A DNA stretch of 64,000 bases, from the NCBI GenBank assembly GCA_020161455.1, contig JAIUNZ010000003.1:62001-126000 (forward strand), written 5' to 3'. The notes beneath the pieces are model-generated. The model had not been told where the DNA came from. It was given only the letters and a program-made list of their open reading frames with translations, and ran no database searches. How positions within the stretch are numbered: the first letter of the stretch is position 1; each line of letters opens with the position of its first letter. The position numbers and the translations under genes are program-made. Positions 8,237 to 17,445 of the stretch are shown piece by piece. Source of the stretch: Bacteroidota bacterium (GTDB lineage Bacteria; Bacteroidota; Bacteroidia; Flavobacteriales; Flavobacteriaceae).

Positions 8237-9808
8237 ATGACACAAACAAATTATTTGATTTTTGGTTCGGGAGTTGCTGGATTAACCTTTGCCATAAAAA
8301 TAGCTACACACTTTCCGCAAAAAAACATTGTCATCGTAACCAAATCGAACGAAGCCGAATCGAATACAAAATATGCTCAAGGCGGAATTGCGGTTGTGCT
8401 AAACCAAATTGAAGATAATTTTCAAAAACATATTGATGACACTTTAAAATGTGGCGACGGATTGTGTGTGAAAGCGGTAGTAGAAAAGGTTGTTAAAGAA
8501 GGACCAAAATGCGTACACGAACTAATAGATTGGGGAACACGATTTGACAAAGACGAAACTGGAGGTTTTGATTTGGGTAAAGAAGGCGGGCACTCCAGTC
8601 ATCGAGTTATTCATCACAAAGACCAAACTGGGTTTGAAATTGAAAGAGCCATTTTAAAACAAGCACACCTTCAAAAAAACATTACCCTTCTTGATTATCA
8701 CTTTGGGTTGGATTTAATTGTTAAAAACAATAGTTGTTTTGGTGCTACGGTTTTAAACGAAAAGACCAATGAAATCAGCACGTATCTTGCAGATTATGTT
8801 CTTTTAGCTACAGGTGGAATTGGTCAAATATATGGACACACAACAAACCCTTCTATTGCAACAGGCGATGGAATTGCCATGGCTATAAGAGCAAAAGCAA
8901 CAGTAAAAGACATGGAGTTTATTCAGTTTCATCCAACAGCTTTGTACAATCCAGAATTGAAATCAACATTTTTAATTTCGGAGGCCGTTAGAGGTTTTGG
9001 AGCTATTTTGAGAGATAAAAACGGAAGACGATTTATGTTTGATTATGATGTTAGAGGCGAATTGGCATCGAGAGATATTGTATCCCAAAGCATCGAAAAC
9101 GAATTGAAAAAATCTGGTAATGATTGTGTCTTTTTAGATTGCACACATTTAGACACAATGGCATTCAAAAAACATTTTCCTATGATTTATGAACGCTGCA
9201 AAGACTTAACTATTTTAATTGAAAGAGATTGGATTCCAGTAATTCCTGCACAACATTATGTATGTGGCGGTATTAAAGTTGATGGTAATGGAGAAACAAC
9301 GATTCAAAATTTATTTGCTTGTGGTGAGTGTTCTTATACTGGACTTCACGGAGCAAATCGATTAGCATCCAACTCATTATTAGAAGCATTGGTTTATGCC
9401 GACAGTATTTTTAACTTTTTAAGCACTAAAACCGCTTCAATACCCAAGTTTATCCCGCTAAATTGCAATTATAAATTTAACAAAAAAGGCAGTATTAAAC
9501 TAAATCATGTAGAAGAAATTGTTTATGAAATTCAAGAAATGATGCGAAAGAATGTGGGTATTATTAGAAATAATGAAGATTTAGAAACGACTTTTAAAAT
9601 TCTATCCAACTTGCAGCACGTTTTAGTGTCAATAGAAGAAACCCATCAAGCTACAAGGGAGATTTATGAATTGAAGAATATGGTAGAAGTTGCAAAAATT
9701 ATTGTAAATCAATCTTTAAAAAGAACAACTAATCGCGGTAGTTTTTTTAAAGCTAATTTAGGGCTTTATCCATCATTGCTTTCGAAATATTCATTGCTCT
9801 TTTTTTAA
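8237..9808 (+). CDS. nadB: L-aspartate oxidase
   Basis: A 523-residue FAD enzyme that oxidises L-aspartate to iminoaspartate for NadA. The N-terminal dinucleotide fold is FGSGVAGLTFA; KYAQGGIAVV, EGGHSSHRV, the active-site region EFIQFHPTAL, HYVCGGIKVD and GLHGANRLASNSLLEAL follow, with a helical C-terminal domain. The last 20 residues after NRGSFF are not obviously conserved, and the 3' 56 bases overlap the convergent haemoglobin gene. A one-base change in the T7 tract near 9745 would end the protein close to that point, so the exact terminus is less certain than the rest. Confidence 0.95.
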   Translation: MTQTNYLIFGSGVAGLTFAIKIATHFPQKNIVIVTKSNEAESNTKYAQGGIAVVLNQIEDNFQKHIDDTLKCGDGLCVKAVVEKVVKEGPKCVHELIDWGTRFDKDETGGFDLGKEGGHSSHRVIHHKDQTGFEIERAILKQAHLQKNITLLDYHFGLDLIVKNNSCFGATVLNEKTNEISTYLADYVLLATGGIGQIYGHTTNPSIATGDGIAMAIRAKATVKDMEFIQFHPTALYNPELKSTFLISEAVRGFGAILRDKNGRRFMFDYDVRGELASRDIVSQSIENELKKSGNDCVFLDCTHLDTMAFKKHFPMIYERCKDLTILIERDWIPVIPAQHYVCGGIKVDGNGETTIQNLFACGECSYTGLHGANRLASNSLLEALVYADSIFNFLSTKTASIPKFIPLNCNYKFNKKGSIKLNHVEEIVYEIQEMMRKNVGIIRNNEDLETTFKILSNLQHVLVSIEETHQATREIYELKNMVEVAKIIVNQSLKRTTNRGSFFKANLGLYPSLLSKYSLLFF

Positions 9809-10124
9809 TTTCTTCGGCTTTTTCGCCTTTAAATAAAGCGTCAACTGTTTCATTAAACAAAGTGTTCCAGCGGTTGAAATGCGTAAAATCCATAGCCACT
9901 TTTTGATTCAATAATTTGTGTGTCATCATCGGATTGCCATCAAAATTTCCTGTATAAAAAAGAATGTTTTCCCAAAAATCATACATTCTCGGAAGATGCA
10001 AATCCCAGTTTACATGAGCAATATCACTAAAAATATACCCAATAACGTTATCCTTTTTAACCTTATCATAAAAGACATCTACAAGCTTGATAATGTCTTC
10101 CCTATTTTGAATATCATGTTTCAT
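9753..10124 (-). CDS. Group III truncated haemoglobin
   Basis: A 123-residue single-domain globin. The pattern matches group III truncated haemoglobins: FYDKVKKDNVIGYIFSD at the start, HLPRMYDFWENILF in the middle, NPMMTHKLL (candidate haem-ligand His region) and HFNRWNTLFNETVD before the C-terminal helix. These proteins bind O2 or NO and are often linked to denitrification or microaerobic growth. It lies 17 bases after nosY on the same strand and is plausibly the last cistron of the nos operon, which points to NO handling. Its 3' end overlaps the convergent nadB. Confidence 0.88.
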   Translation of the reverse strand: MKHDIQNREDIIKLVDVFYDKVKKDNVIGYIFSDIAHVNWDLHLPRMYDFWENILFYTGNFDGNPMMTHKLLNQKVAMDFTHFNRWNTLFNETVDALFKGEKAEEIKKRAMNISKAMMDKALN

Positions 10125-10141
10125 AACGGTAAAATTATTAA

Positions 10142-10909
10142 TTATAAATCTTTGTTTTTAAACTTCAATAACGAAACAGTAAACGGAATAATTGCCCACA
10201 GAATCAACAATAGGAACGAAACAAATAAACCAACAGTAGTTCCAAAAAAATCTTTAAATATTGCACCAGTATAACCCATCATCGCAGATACATCCAAATG
10301 CAATAATATCTGAATTCGTGCCAAATCAATTGGACTAAAAGCAGTAACACCCACCATGGCATTTTCTATTGGATAGTCTGAAAGTTGAAACAATAAAAAA
10401 AGTACAATACCATCAAAAAGCAAAGCAAAAAACAACCAGGTCATGATAGCAATTCCAATTCCTTTGGCTTTATCACGCGTTACAATAGAACTTAAAAAAG
10501 CCAACGCAATAAACACCACCGATATAATACAACCTACCAAAATCATCATAAACCCAACAGCGTTTGAGGCAAAAATTAACAGCGGAATGCCAGCACCTAC
10601 AAAAAAAGCAATCACCATAGACAATGAAAGCCCAAGAAATAGGCTAATCCAAATCTTCGCTCTTTTAATCGGTTGACTCAATAATAATTCAATAAACTCA
10701 GAACTATTATAAAGATATATCGTTGCAAAAAGAATAGAAACCAATGGCACCGTAAACAATATAACATTCAAAATAGTCAACAATCCTTTAGACGAACTAT
10801 CTTCTAAAGCAAACGAACTCCACGCCAAAACCGCTATAATCAAGGTATAAGCCAACACAATTTTGTTTTTCAAGATGTCCAACAGTATGATTTTAATTAT
10901 TCTATTCAT
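10142..10909 (-). CDS. nosY: NosY-type ABC transporter permease
   Basis: A 255-residue integral membrane protein with about six hydrophobic segments, opening with a helix around residues 15-32 and closing with TVGLFVSFLLLILWAIIPF. SSEFIELLLSQPIKRAKIW is the conserved cytoplasmic loop of ABC-2/NosY permeases. It overlaps nosF by 8 bases. With NosF and NosD it forms the NosDFY machinery needed for maturation of the copper-sulfide CuZ centre of nitrous-oxide reductase in the periplasm. Confidence 0.92.
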   Translation of the reverse strand: MNRIIKIILLDILKNKIVLAYTLIIAVLAWSSFALEDSSSKGLLTILNVILFTVPLVSILFATIYLYNSSEFIELLLSQPIKRAKIWISLFLGLSLSMVIAFFVGAGIPLLIFASNAVGFMMILVGCIISVVFIALAFLSSIVTRDKAKGIGIAIMTWLFFALLFDGIVLFLLFQLSDYPIENAMVGVTAFSPIDLARIQILLHLDVSAMMGYTGAIFKDFFGTTVGLFVSFLLLILWAIIPFTVSLLKFKNKDL

Positions 10910-11615
10910 CTTTTTTATTTTTTAAAACACTAGCAATCGCTCTAGAGATTTTAGTTTCGTTAGTTTCTTTCAACAAATCGGCAACTTTAGTATGAAAATG
11001 AACTTTGCCTTCTTGCATAAAAATAATTTCGGTAATCAAATCATCCAATTCACTCAATAAATGTGACGTAATAAGAATCAATTTTCCTTTTTCTTTTTCC
11101 TTAATAATCTTTTCTTTCAACAATTCAGAAGCTAAGGGATCTAAACCAGCCGTGGGTTCATCAAGAATCAATACCTCTGGATTGAACAAAAAAGCCAACG
11201 TAGCACTCACTTTTTGAGTAGTTCCACCCGAAAGTGTTCGCATTTGTTTATCAAACATTTTTTCGAGTTCAAACGCTTTTATTAAATCTTCATCCAATGC
11301 ATCGTTAGAATTTCTAATTTTCTTAATCATTTCGATGATATTTCCAATAGTCATCGTGTCAGGATAACGACCAATTTGAGGCATGTATCCAATTTTGTTT
11401 CGGTATAAGTATTCGTTTTTAATGTTTTGTTCGTTAAACTTAATCGTTCCGTTATCGGGCAAAACCATTCCTAGAATTGCTTTGATTAAGGTTGTTTTTC
11501 CGCAACCATTTGGTCCAATTAAAGCGATGCATTCTCCTTTATTACAAGTAAGATTTACATTCTTTAATACTTCTAATTTCCCAAATCTCTTGTTGATGTT
11601 TTGTATCGTTATCAT
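10902..11615 (-). CDS. nosF: NosF-type ABC transporter ATPase
   Basis: A 237-residue ATP-binding protein. The Walker A motif is GPNGCGKTTL, the ABC signature LSGGTTQKV and Walker B VLILDEPTAGLDP, followed by the switch His in ITSHL. It overlaps nosD by 4 bases and nosY by 8, so translation of the three is coupled. It powers NosY for loading or delivering the CuZ sulfur/copper cargo to NosD and NosZ. Confidence 0.94.
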   Translation of the reverse strand: MITIQNINKRFGKLEVLKNVNLTCNKGECIALIGPNGCGKTTLIKAILGMVLPDNGTIKFNEQNIKNEYLYRNKIGYMPQIGRYPDTMTIGNIIEMIKKIRNSNDALDEDLIKAFELEKMFDKQMRTLSGGTTQKVSATLAFLFNPEVLILDEPTAGLDPLASELLKEKIIKEKEKGKLILITSHLLSELDDLITEIIFMQEGKVHFHTKVADLLKETNETKISRAIASVLKNKKDE

Positions 11616-12847
11616 AAAGGCAGTGACTTCATTAAAGGCTTGTTATCTATAAAATTATCAGGCGTTATTGTAGGTAAAATTTTCTCCGATTTGTCCAAAA
11701 GCGTAATCATAAAACTGCGATAAAGCAACATAGTTGAAGGATTATTTTCAGATAAAACCGCAAACAAACTCAAAGGATGATAGGGCACATCGCCAAGTCC
11801 GTTTTTGTCTAAATCATAGCCTTCATATTTATCCCAATAATTGCTGTCAAAATTGTTTAAAACCAAACTACCATTGGTACCCATATCAAAAGTATTCCCG
11901 ATGAAATTATTGCTCACAATATTGTTGTCATCGCAACTGGCTTGTATCTTCATTGCCCAACCATTCTCTTGAAACAAATTGTTTTTCAACTGCATTCTAT
12001 TAGAGCCTTCCATATAAATTCCTGCCGTATTTTGAATAAATTTGTTGCCAAGTATATAGCCATCATTCAGTTCTTTTAACAAAAGTCCATACGCCGATTG
12101 TCCCCAGTTTTTTTCAAACAAATTATTAATCATTTTAACTTCTTTGCTGTACATAACGGCAACTCCAGCACCATTATTTCTAAAGATATTAGTGATATAC
12201 GAATCGTTGTGCGAGAACATAAAATGCAATCCATAACGGATATTGTTTTCGCTTTTGTTGCGCCAAATCACAGAATCAAAAACAAACTCAAAATAAATGC
12301 CATCACGATGCCCTATAATAGTGTTGGCTATGATTTGAATATCATTGCTTTTCCAACAATGGATGCCGTTTCCAAGTTTTTGTTCTTCTTTTCCATAAGC
12401 TCTAAGACGATTGTTTTTGATGATACAATTTCTTCCATTTTGAATGTAAATCCCAAAAAAATTATCATCTAAAATGTTATTCTCAATTTGTATAGTATTG
12501 ACATTATACACTTTTATTGCCGCAGGATCTTCCATTGAGGCAAAAGACGAACGTATTAATTTTAATCCTTTAACCACAACGCTATCATGCTTTATGGATA
12601 AGATTTCATACTTTTTCTGACCATCCAAAACAGGATAATCCACACCGATAATCACTACTTTTTTATCTACAATTATAGTTCCTTCTCTATACGTTCCTTT
12701 CTGGATTTTTATAGTATCACCAGCGTTTGCAATAGAAATCGCTTGTTTGATTGTTTTTATTTTTTGGTTCGCGCCAACATCAATAGTTTGACCTTGAACA
12801 ACAACACCAAAAAAAAGTAAAAAAACTATTTTGAGTAAATATTTCAT
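11612..12847 (-). CDS. nosD: NosD periplasmic copper-chaperone-like beta-helix protein
   Basis: A 411-residue exported protein: a short signal peptide (residues 1-19, ending FGVVVQGQ), then a right-handed parallel beta-helix built of repeated Asn-rich rungs such as IQNGRNCIIKNNRLR and NGIHCWKSNDIQI. This is the NosD/CASH-type fold that works with NosFY in assembling the CuZ site. The gene lies 15 bases after the nosL fusion and overlaps nosF. Confidence 0.93.
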   Translation of the reverse strand: MKYLLKIVFLLFFGVVVQGQTIDVGANQKIKTIKQAISIANAGDTIKIQKGTYREGTIIVDKKVVIIGVDYPVLDGQKKYEILSIKHDSVVVKGLKLIRSSFASMEDPAAIKVYNVNTIQIENNILDDNFFGIYIQNGRNCIIKNNRLRAYGKEEQKLGNGIHCWKSNDIQIIANTIIGHRDGIYFEFVFDSVIWRNKSENNIRYGLHFMFSHNDSYITNIFRNNGAGVAVMYSKEVKMINNLFEKNWGQSAYGLLLKELNDGYILGNKFIQNTAGIYMEGSNRMQLKNNLFQENGWAMKIQASCDDNNIVSNNFIGNTFDMGTNGSLVLNNFDSNYWDKYEGYDLDKNGLGDVPYHPLSLFAVLSENNPSTMLLYRSFMITLLDKSEKILPTITPDNFIDNKPLMKSLPL

Positions 12848-12862
12848 CGAAAGTTTTTCTAA

Positions 12863-13876
12863 TTAATTAGCACTAATTTCTTCAAATGAAATTGGTTGTG
12901 CATTTAGTTTTGATTGAAAAGCACTGGCTTCGTTTTCATCTACAAATGCCGCAATATTTCCTCGCATCGGACTCGAAATAGCACCATCTTTTAGATAAAA
13001 TGCTTTTTCAGCTGGTATTAAAATATTCTCTTTAGTATAATCATGCACAAAATAAGATTTGACATCAGTTTTATTTTCAGACAAATAGCCTTTCATACAA
13101 TGCAAATCATCAAATTTATAAACTCTTCCTTTTTTGGTAATGATTTCTGCACCAAATTTCCCATCAGCAATAGTCATTTTACAAAAAGAACATTGATCAA
13201 CATTTAACTTTATTGGCTCCATATCTTTAGTGCTACAAGACAAGAAAAAGCCAAAAGTTAAGAGTATTAGAAGTGTTGCTTTCGTGTTTTTTTGAAAACG
13301 TTTAAACAGTTTAAACTCCATTGCAACAACAGCAAATAGAAGAATTCCTGCCAATGTGAGCATCCATCCACCAATATCTGGAACAGAATAAGCACCAAAA
13401 TTCAATAATTGTTTGTATCCAATTAATGGCGGTTGATAAGCCATTCCTGGTACTTTAATCGCAGCATTTGGGTCTAAATTATGACCGTATTCATAGTTCC
13501 ATCTATAAAAATCGATAGCCGCTAGAACAATAAATAATACGTAGATAATTAAAAAATACAACACCATTTTTCTTCTAGCAACAAGTAAGGATACAATTGA
13601 AATTAGAGCAAAAGCAGCGAAGATATAGGGCAAAACAGTGAATTCGATAAAATTTTCAGTGTGTAAGGTTGCCATCCCAATATAATGGTTTAATCCGTTG
13701 ATGATTTCTACATCACCACCAATTTTATTAGCATGCAGTTTCAACACTAAACCTTCTGGATATTGTGGTGCTTCTAATTCTATTTGCCACATTGGATAAA
13801 ACAAAGAAGCAATAAACAAGCAACCGACTATCAAAAGTAACCCTTTTGATACTCCAGAAATTTTTGAAGTATTCAT
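12863..13876 (-). CDS. nosL: Membrane protein fused to a NosL copper-binding domain
   Basis: The frame is open from 13915, but the ATG at 13876 gives a normal N-terminal membrane anchor and is preferred (337 residues). Four hydrophobic helices come first (near residues 12-30, 75-95, 105-130 and 165-185). A fifth, LLILLTFGFFLSCS, looks like a lipoprotein signal embedded in the chain. The NosL domain follows with QCSFCKMTIAD and DDLHCMKGYL, the Cys/Met-rich copper(I) site used to deliver copper to NosZ. Free-standing NosL is a roughly 170-residue lipoprotein, so this is a fusion with a small unknown membrane protein. It lies between nosZ and nosD. Confidence 0.88.
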   Translation of the reverse strand: MNTSKISGVSKGLLLIVGCLFIASLFYPMWQIELEAPQYPEGLVLKLHANKIGGDVEIINGLNHYIGMATLHTENFIEFTVLPYIFAAFALISIVSLLVARRKMVLYFLIIYVLFIVLAAIDFYRWNYEYGHNLDPNAAIKVPGMAYQPPLIGYKQLLNFGAYSVPDIGGWMLTLAGILLFAVVAMEFKLFKRFQKNTKATLLILLTFGFFLSCSTKDMEPIKLNVDQCSFCKMTIADGKFGAEIITKKGRVYKFDDLHCMKGYLSENKTDVKSYFVHDYTKENILIPAEKAFYLKDGAISSPMRGNIAAFVDENEASAFQSKLNAQPISFEEISAN

Positions 13877-13933
13877 AACATTAATTTTTTTAAGAAAGGG
13901 AACAATGAAAACCACTGTTCCCTCTTTGAAGAT

Positions 13934-15913
13934 TTATTTTTCTTTTGGAAGGTTTGTTCCTAAGCTATAAGTAATTGGAACAGAACTACCTTTTGGAGAC
14001 ACTCTCAAATAGCCTTGCATTTCTTGGTGAAGTGCACTACAGAAATCGGTACAATAAAACACTGTTGTTCCTACTTTTTCTGGAATCCATTTTAGAGTAG
14101 CCGTTTCTCCTGGCATGATTAACAACTCAGCGGTTTTGGCACCTTTTACAGCAAACCCGTGAGGAACATCCCAATCTTGTTCTAAATTAGTAACGTGAAA
14201 GTAAACTTCATCACCTACTTTAATCCCTTCGATATTATCAGGCGCAAAGTGAGAACGAGTACAAGTCATGTAAACATGAACTTTATTTCCTTCGCGAACC
14301 ACTTTTGATTCTTTTTCGCCTTTAGTAACAAAAGGATGTTGATTGTCTTCAATTTTATAGAATTTTAATTGTCCATTATTTCTAATTAAATCGGCTGGAG
14401 CGGCTTGAGCATAATGAGGTTCGCCAATCGTTGGAAAATCTAATATCAATTGCATTTTATCTCCCGAAATATCATATAACTGAGCTGATTGCGTTAATTC
14501 TGGTCCTGTTGGCAAATACCTGTCCTTAGTAATTTTGTTATAAGCAACCATATATTTTCCAAATGGCTTTCTACTATCACCACCAGGAATCATTAAGTGT
14601 CCAACAGAATAATAAGTAGGAACTCTATCTAAAACTTTTAGTGTTTTGATATCCCATTTAACCACTTCTGATGAAACAAACATTGTAGTATAAGCATTTC
14701 CTTTACCATCAAACTCAGTGTGTAATGGTCCTAAACCAGGTTTTTGAACTTCACCGTGAAGTACTGCATCATATTTAAGAACTGGTATTCCTTGATAATC
14801 GCCTTCATAGTTTTTAGTTTCGATAGCTTTTAGCATTTTAGTGTAACTAAATACCGGAATTAAAGCAGCTAATTTTCCGCTACCGCAAATATATTCTCCA
14901 GATGGATCTACATCACAACCGTGAGGAGATTTTGGACAAGGAATCATGTAGCAAATATCTTTTAAAGCCATTGCATCTAGAACTAATACATCTTCTTTCA
15001 TTTCAGAAACGGCAGAATGTGTTTTTTCATCCCAATAGTTATGAGCATATCTAGCTTTCTCTCTTTTACCTTTACCTGCTTTGATATACTCTTCGGCTTT
15101 TTTCCAGTTTACAGCCATGATAAAATCTTTATCTTTTTGTGAAGCGTTTACTTCTAAAAGTGTATTAGCTTGTTCTGAATTGTAGCAAGAAAAGAAAAAC
15201 CATCCATGCGATTTTCCTTTACCAGCATGACTTAAATCGAAATCTACACCCGGTAATCGCAATTGAAAAGCAATATCCATTTCGCCTTCTTTACCCACTT
15301 TTACAAAACTAATATGCGCTTTATAATTTTGTTTGTATGTATTGATAGGTACATCACCATCTTCATAATCACCTGGCACACTAAAACGAGTACCAGCCAC
15401 AACATATTCTGTGTTTTCAGTAATAAATGGTGAAGAGTGATTTCCTGCACTATTTGGTAACTCAATAATTTCTGCAGTTTTAAAACGTTTTAAATCAATT
15501 CGAGCAATACGTGGTGTATTATTTCCATTGATAAAAACCCAACGCCCATCTACTTCACCATTGGTTTGAGACATTTCTGGATGATGAGCATCATCCCAAG
15601 GAATAAATCCATGCGAAGTGTTTAACATTGGTTTGGTTTCTTCATTATAACCCCAACCACTTTCTGGATCGGCAGAAAAAACAGGAATTACCTTTAACAT
15701 TCTTCCACTTGGAAGTCCATAAACGCTCATTTGACCGCTAAATCCACCTGAAACGAAATTGTAGAATTCATCGTATTTACCAGGTGCTACATAAGCTTTT
15801 TGAGCAGCGTCACCGCTAACGGCATCATTTGAATTCTTGGGTTTACAAGATGTAAACAGAGCACTTGCAATTATAATTGCAAAAAATGCTTTTATTATAT
15901 TATTTTTATTCAT
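13934..15913 (-). CDS. nosZ: Nitrous-oxide reductase, Sec-dependent (clade II) lipoprotein type
   Basis: A 659-residue periplasmic copper enzyme that reduces N2O to N2. The N-terminus is a Sec lipoprotein signal ending LFTSC, with no twin arginine, which is the clade II type. A seven-bladed propeller with the CuZ His ligands follows (DDAHHPEM, SHGWFFF, PHGCDVDPSG, GPLHTEF region). The C-terminal cupredoxin domain carries the CuA site CTDFCSALHQEM: Cys621, Cys625, His629, Met632. It lies 11 bases after the cytochrome c gene, its likely electron donor, and heads the maturation genes nosL, D, F and Y. Confidence 0.97.
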   Translation of the reverse strand: MNKNNIIKAFFAIIIASALFTSCKPKNSNDAVSGDAAQKAYVAPGKYDEFYNFVSGGFSGQMSVYGLPSGRMLKVIPVFSADPESGWGYNEETKPMLNTSHGFIPWDDAHHPEMSQTNGEVDGRWVFINGNNTPRIARIDLKRFKTAEIIELPNSAGNHSSPFITENTEYVVAGTRFSVPGDYEDGDVPINTYKQNYKAHISFVKVGKEGEMDIAFQLRLPGVDFDLSHAGKGKSHGWFFFSCYNSEQANTLLEVNASQKDKDFIMAVNWKKAEEYIKAGKGKREKARYAHNYWDEKTHSAVSEMKEDVLVLDAMALKDICYMIPCPKSPHGCDVDPSGEYICGSGKLAALIPVFSYTKMLKAIETKNYEGDYQGIPVLKYDAVLHGEVQKPGLGPLHTEFDGKGNAYTTMFVSSEVVKWDIKTLKVLDRVPTYYSVGHLMIPGGDSRKPFGKYMVAYNKITKDRYLPTGPELTQSAQLYDISGDKMQLILDFPTIGEPHYAQAAPADLIRNNGQLKFYKIEDNQHPFVTKGEKESKVVREGNKVHVYMTCTRSHFAPDNIEGIKVGDEVYFHVTNLEQDWDVPHGFAVKGAKTAELLIMPGETATLKWIPEKVGTTVFYCTDFCSALHQEMQGYLRVSPKGSSVPITYSLGTNLPKEK

Positions 15914-15924
15914 GATAAAGTTAT

Positions 15925-16398
15925 TTATTTTACACCATCAATTTTACGCATGTATTCTAAAATACTTCTAGCTTCTTCGTCGTTCAAACCTTGATTTGGC
16001 ATACGAACCAAACAAATTTCTAATTGTGCTTGTACTTCTGGATCTTTGTCAATCATTGGGTCAGGATTGGTGATAAAATTCATTATCCATTCTGGCTTTT
16101 TACGTTCTGTAACGCCTTTCCAACCTGGACCAACTAATTTTTCGTCCGTTGTTTTATGACAAGAAATACATTTTACACCTGCAACTTCCTCTCCTTTTGT
16201 TGCCATAGCATTGTCTAGAGTGGCAGCAATTTCAACATTATGAAATTTACCTTCTCCTCGGTTTGGATCATAAGACGAAACGTCTGTTGTGGCTTCAGTT
16301 GTTGTGGCTGATGGATTGTATTCCTCATTTTCTTTTTCTTTCTTACCACATGCCATTAATAGGGCAAATGATAATGATACTAAAATTGATTTGTTCAT
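15925..16398 (-). CDS. Lipoprotein c-type cytochrome, probable electron donor to NosZ
   Basis: A 157-residue protein with a lipoprotein signal (LLMACGKK), a low-complexity Glu/Thr-rich linker and one class I cytochrome c domain. The haem site is CISCH, and Met in VRMPNQGL is the likely sixth ligand. It is the first gene of the nos operon and only 11 bases before nosZ, so an electron-transfer role to NosZ is likely. An FNR-like palindrome lies 56-71 bp upstream of its ATG. Confidence 0.9.
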   Translation of the reverse strand: MNKSILVSLSFALLMACGKKEKENEEYNPSATTTEATTDVSSYDPNRGEGKFHNVEIAATLDNAMATKGEEVAGVKCISCHKTTDEKLVGPGWKGVTERKKPEWIMNFITNPDPMIDKDPEVQAQLEICLVRMPNQGLNDEEARSILEYMRKIDGVK

Positions 16399-16453
16399 GA
16401 TAAATTATGTTTAAATTTCTTATACAAAATTCTTTAATAATGCATTAAAATTT

Positions 16454-16469
16454 TATGATTTCAATCATA
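16454..16469. promoter_or_regulatory. FNR/CRP-like operator of the nos operon
   Basis: TATGATTTCAATCATA is a perfect TATGA-N6-TCATA inverted repeat (the inner ATGATT/AATCAT arms also pair). A -7-like box GAATTTTG lies on the minus strand at 16432-16425, its centre 33 bp from the palindrome centre, the same spacing as at the ric/nadA site. It is probably an activator site for an anaerobic or NO-responsive CRP/FNR family regulator. Confidence 0.72.
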
Positions 16470-16557
16470 CTTCATGATTTAATACTAAAATTTTGTTAAA
16501 GAATAAACCTTTTAATAAACTCAAAGTCTAAAGTGAAATCATTAAAATTAAATACTC

Positions 16558-16965
16558 ATGAAAAAATTAATTATTACCGCTTTATTAGTGGTTAGTTTTA
16601 CAACTTTTGCACAAGGTAAAAAAGGGCACAAAGGTGACAGAGAAAAACTGACAACAGAACAAAAAGTTGATTTACAAGTAAAAAAAATGACAAGTGAATT
16701 GGCTTTAAATGAAACTCAAGTCAAAGAAATTCGTACTTTAATTGAAAAGGAAGTAGCGAAAAGAGATGAGAAAAAAAGGGAAGACAGAAAAGCCGCGTCA
16801 AAAGAGAAAAAAGCTGAAATGAAAGAAGAACAAGCCAGAATATCTGCTGAAATGAAAACCATTTTAACTACTGAACAATATTCTAAATGGGAAAAAATGA
16901 AAGAGGAACGCAAAGAAAAAATGAAAGAAAAAATGCAAGAACGAAAAGAGAAAAAACAGAATTAA
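16558..16965 (+). CDS. Secreted Lys/Glu-rich Spy/CpxP-like protein
   Basis: A 135-residue exported protein. A signal peptide of about 19 residues (ending TFAQG) is followed by a helical, extremely charged body. LTTEQKVDLQVKKMTSELAL and ILTTEQYSKWEKM resemble the LTxxQ repeats of periplasmic Spy/CpxP proteins, which form cradle-like chaperones. The C-terminal 40 residues are almost only Lys, Glu, Met and Arg. The similar-sized gene at 17058 follows 92 bases later. Function in this organism is unknown; a periplasmic stress or metal-related role is a guess from the fold. Confidence 0.7.
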   Translation: MKKLIITALLVVSFTTFAQGKKGHKGDREKLTTEQKVDLQVKKMTSELALNETQVKEIRTLIEKEVAKRDEKKREDRKAASKEKKAEMKEEQARISAEMKTILTTEQYSKWEKMKEERKEKMKEKMQERKEKKQN

Positions 16966-17057
16966 AACTAATTGTTGATTTATTTTCGAAATAAATTTTG
17001 AGTTGATTTAAAAAAAAAGTAGCTTTGGAATATTAAATCAACTAAAATCAAAAAATA

Positions 17058-17426
17058 ATGAAAAAAATAGTATTCGTATTAACTGCAATTATTGCCTTTT
17101 CTTTTAGCTCTAATGCCCAAAACAAAAAAGAGTTATCCAAAGAAGACATGGTTAAACAAGAACAGTTAAAAAAAGAAAGCCCTGAAGTTAATGCTAAAAA
17201 TGACGCTGTGGAATTGTCTAAATACTTAGGTTTAGATGATACTATGACAAATGATTTTTACAGACTTTTTGAAATGAAATATAAAACACTTCAAAATGAA
17301 TTAACTCCTGAAAGAAAAACAGAACTTTCAAGAGTAATGGATGCCAAAATTAGAGCAACAATTGGCGATGCTAAAATGGAAAAACTTGAATCAAATGAAG
17401 CTTTATACAAAAGGTTAATTAATTAA
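17058..17426 (+). CDS. Small secreted protein of unknown function
   Basis: A 122-residue protein with a clear signal peptide (ending SSNAQ) and a helical charged body including LSKYLGLDDTMTNDFYRLFEMKY. The pattern of a short 'Leu-Gly-Leu' helix followed by a Lys/Glu-rich helix is reminiscent of its neighbour at 16558, and the two may be distant relatives. No catalytic motif is visible. It ends at a strong bidirectional terminator before hemL. Confidence 0.65.
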   Translation: MKKIVFVLTAIIAFSFSSNAQNKKELSKEDMVKQEQLKKESPEVNAKNDAVELSKYLGLDDTMTNDFYRLFEMKYKTLQNELTPERKTELSRVMDAKIRATIGDAKMEKLESNEALYKRLIN

Positions 17427-17445
17427 TAATTACTATTATAAGTCA

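Noticed and set aside
9735-9808. Frameshift near the T7 tract truncating nadB
   Set aside because: The protein is full length before this point and a short variable tail is possible; there is no clear conserved C-terminus to show damage.
16558-16965. Low-complexity artefact rather than a gene
   Set aside because: A clear signal peptide and LTTEQ repeats support a real exported protein despite the Lys/Glu-rich tail.
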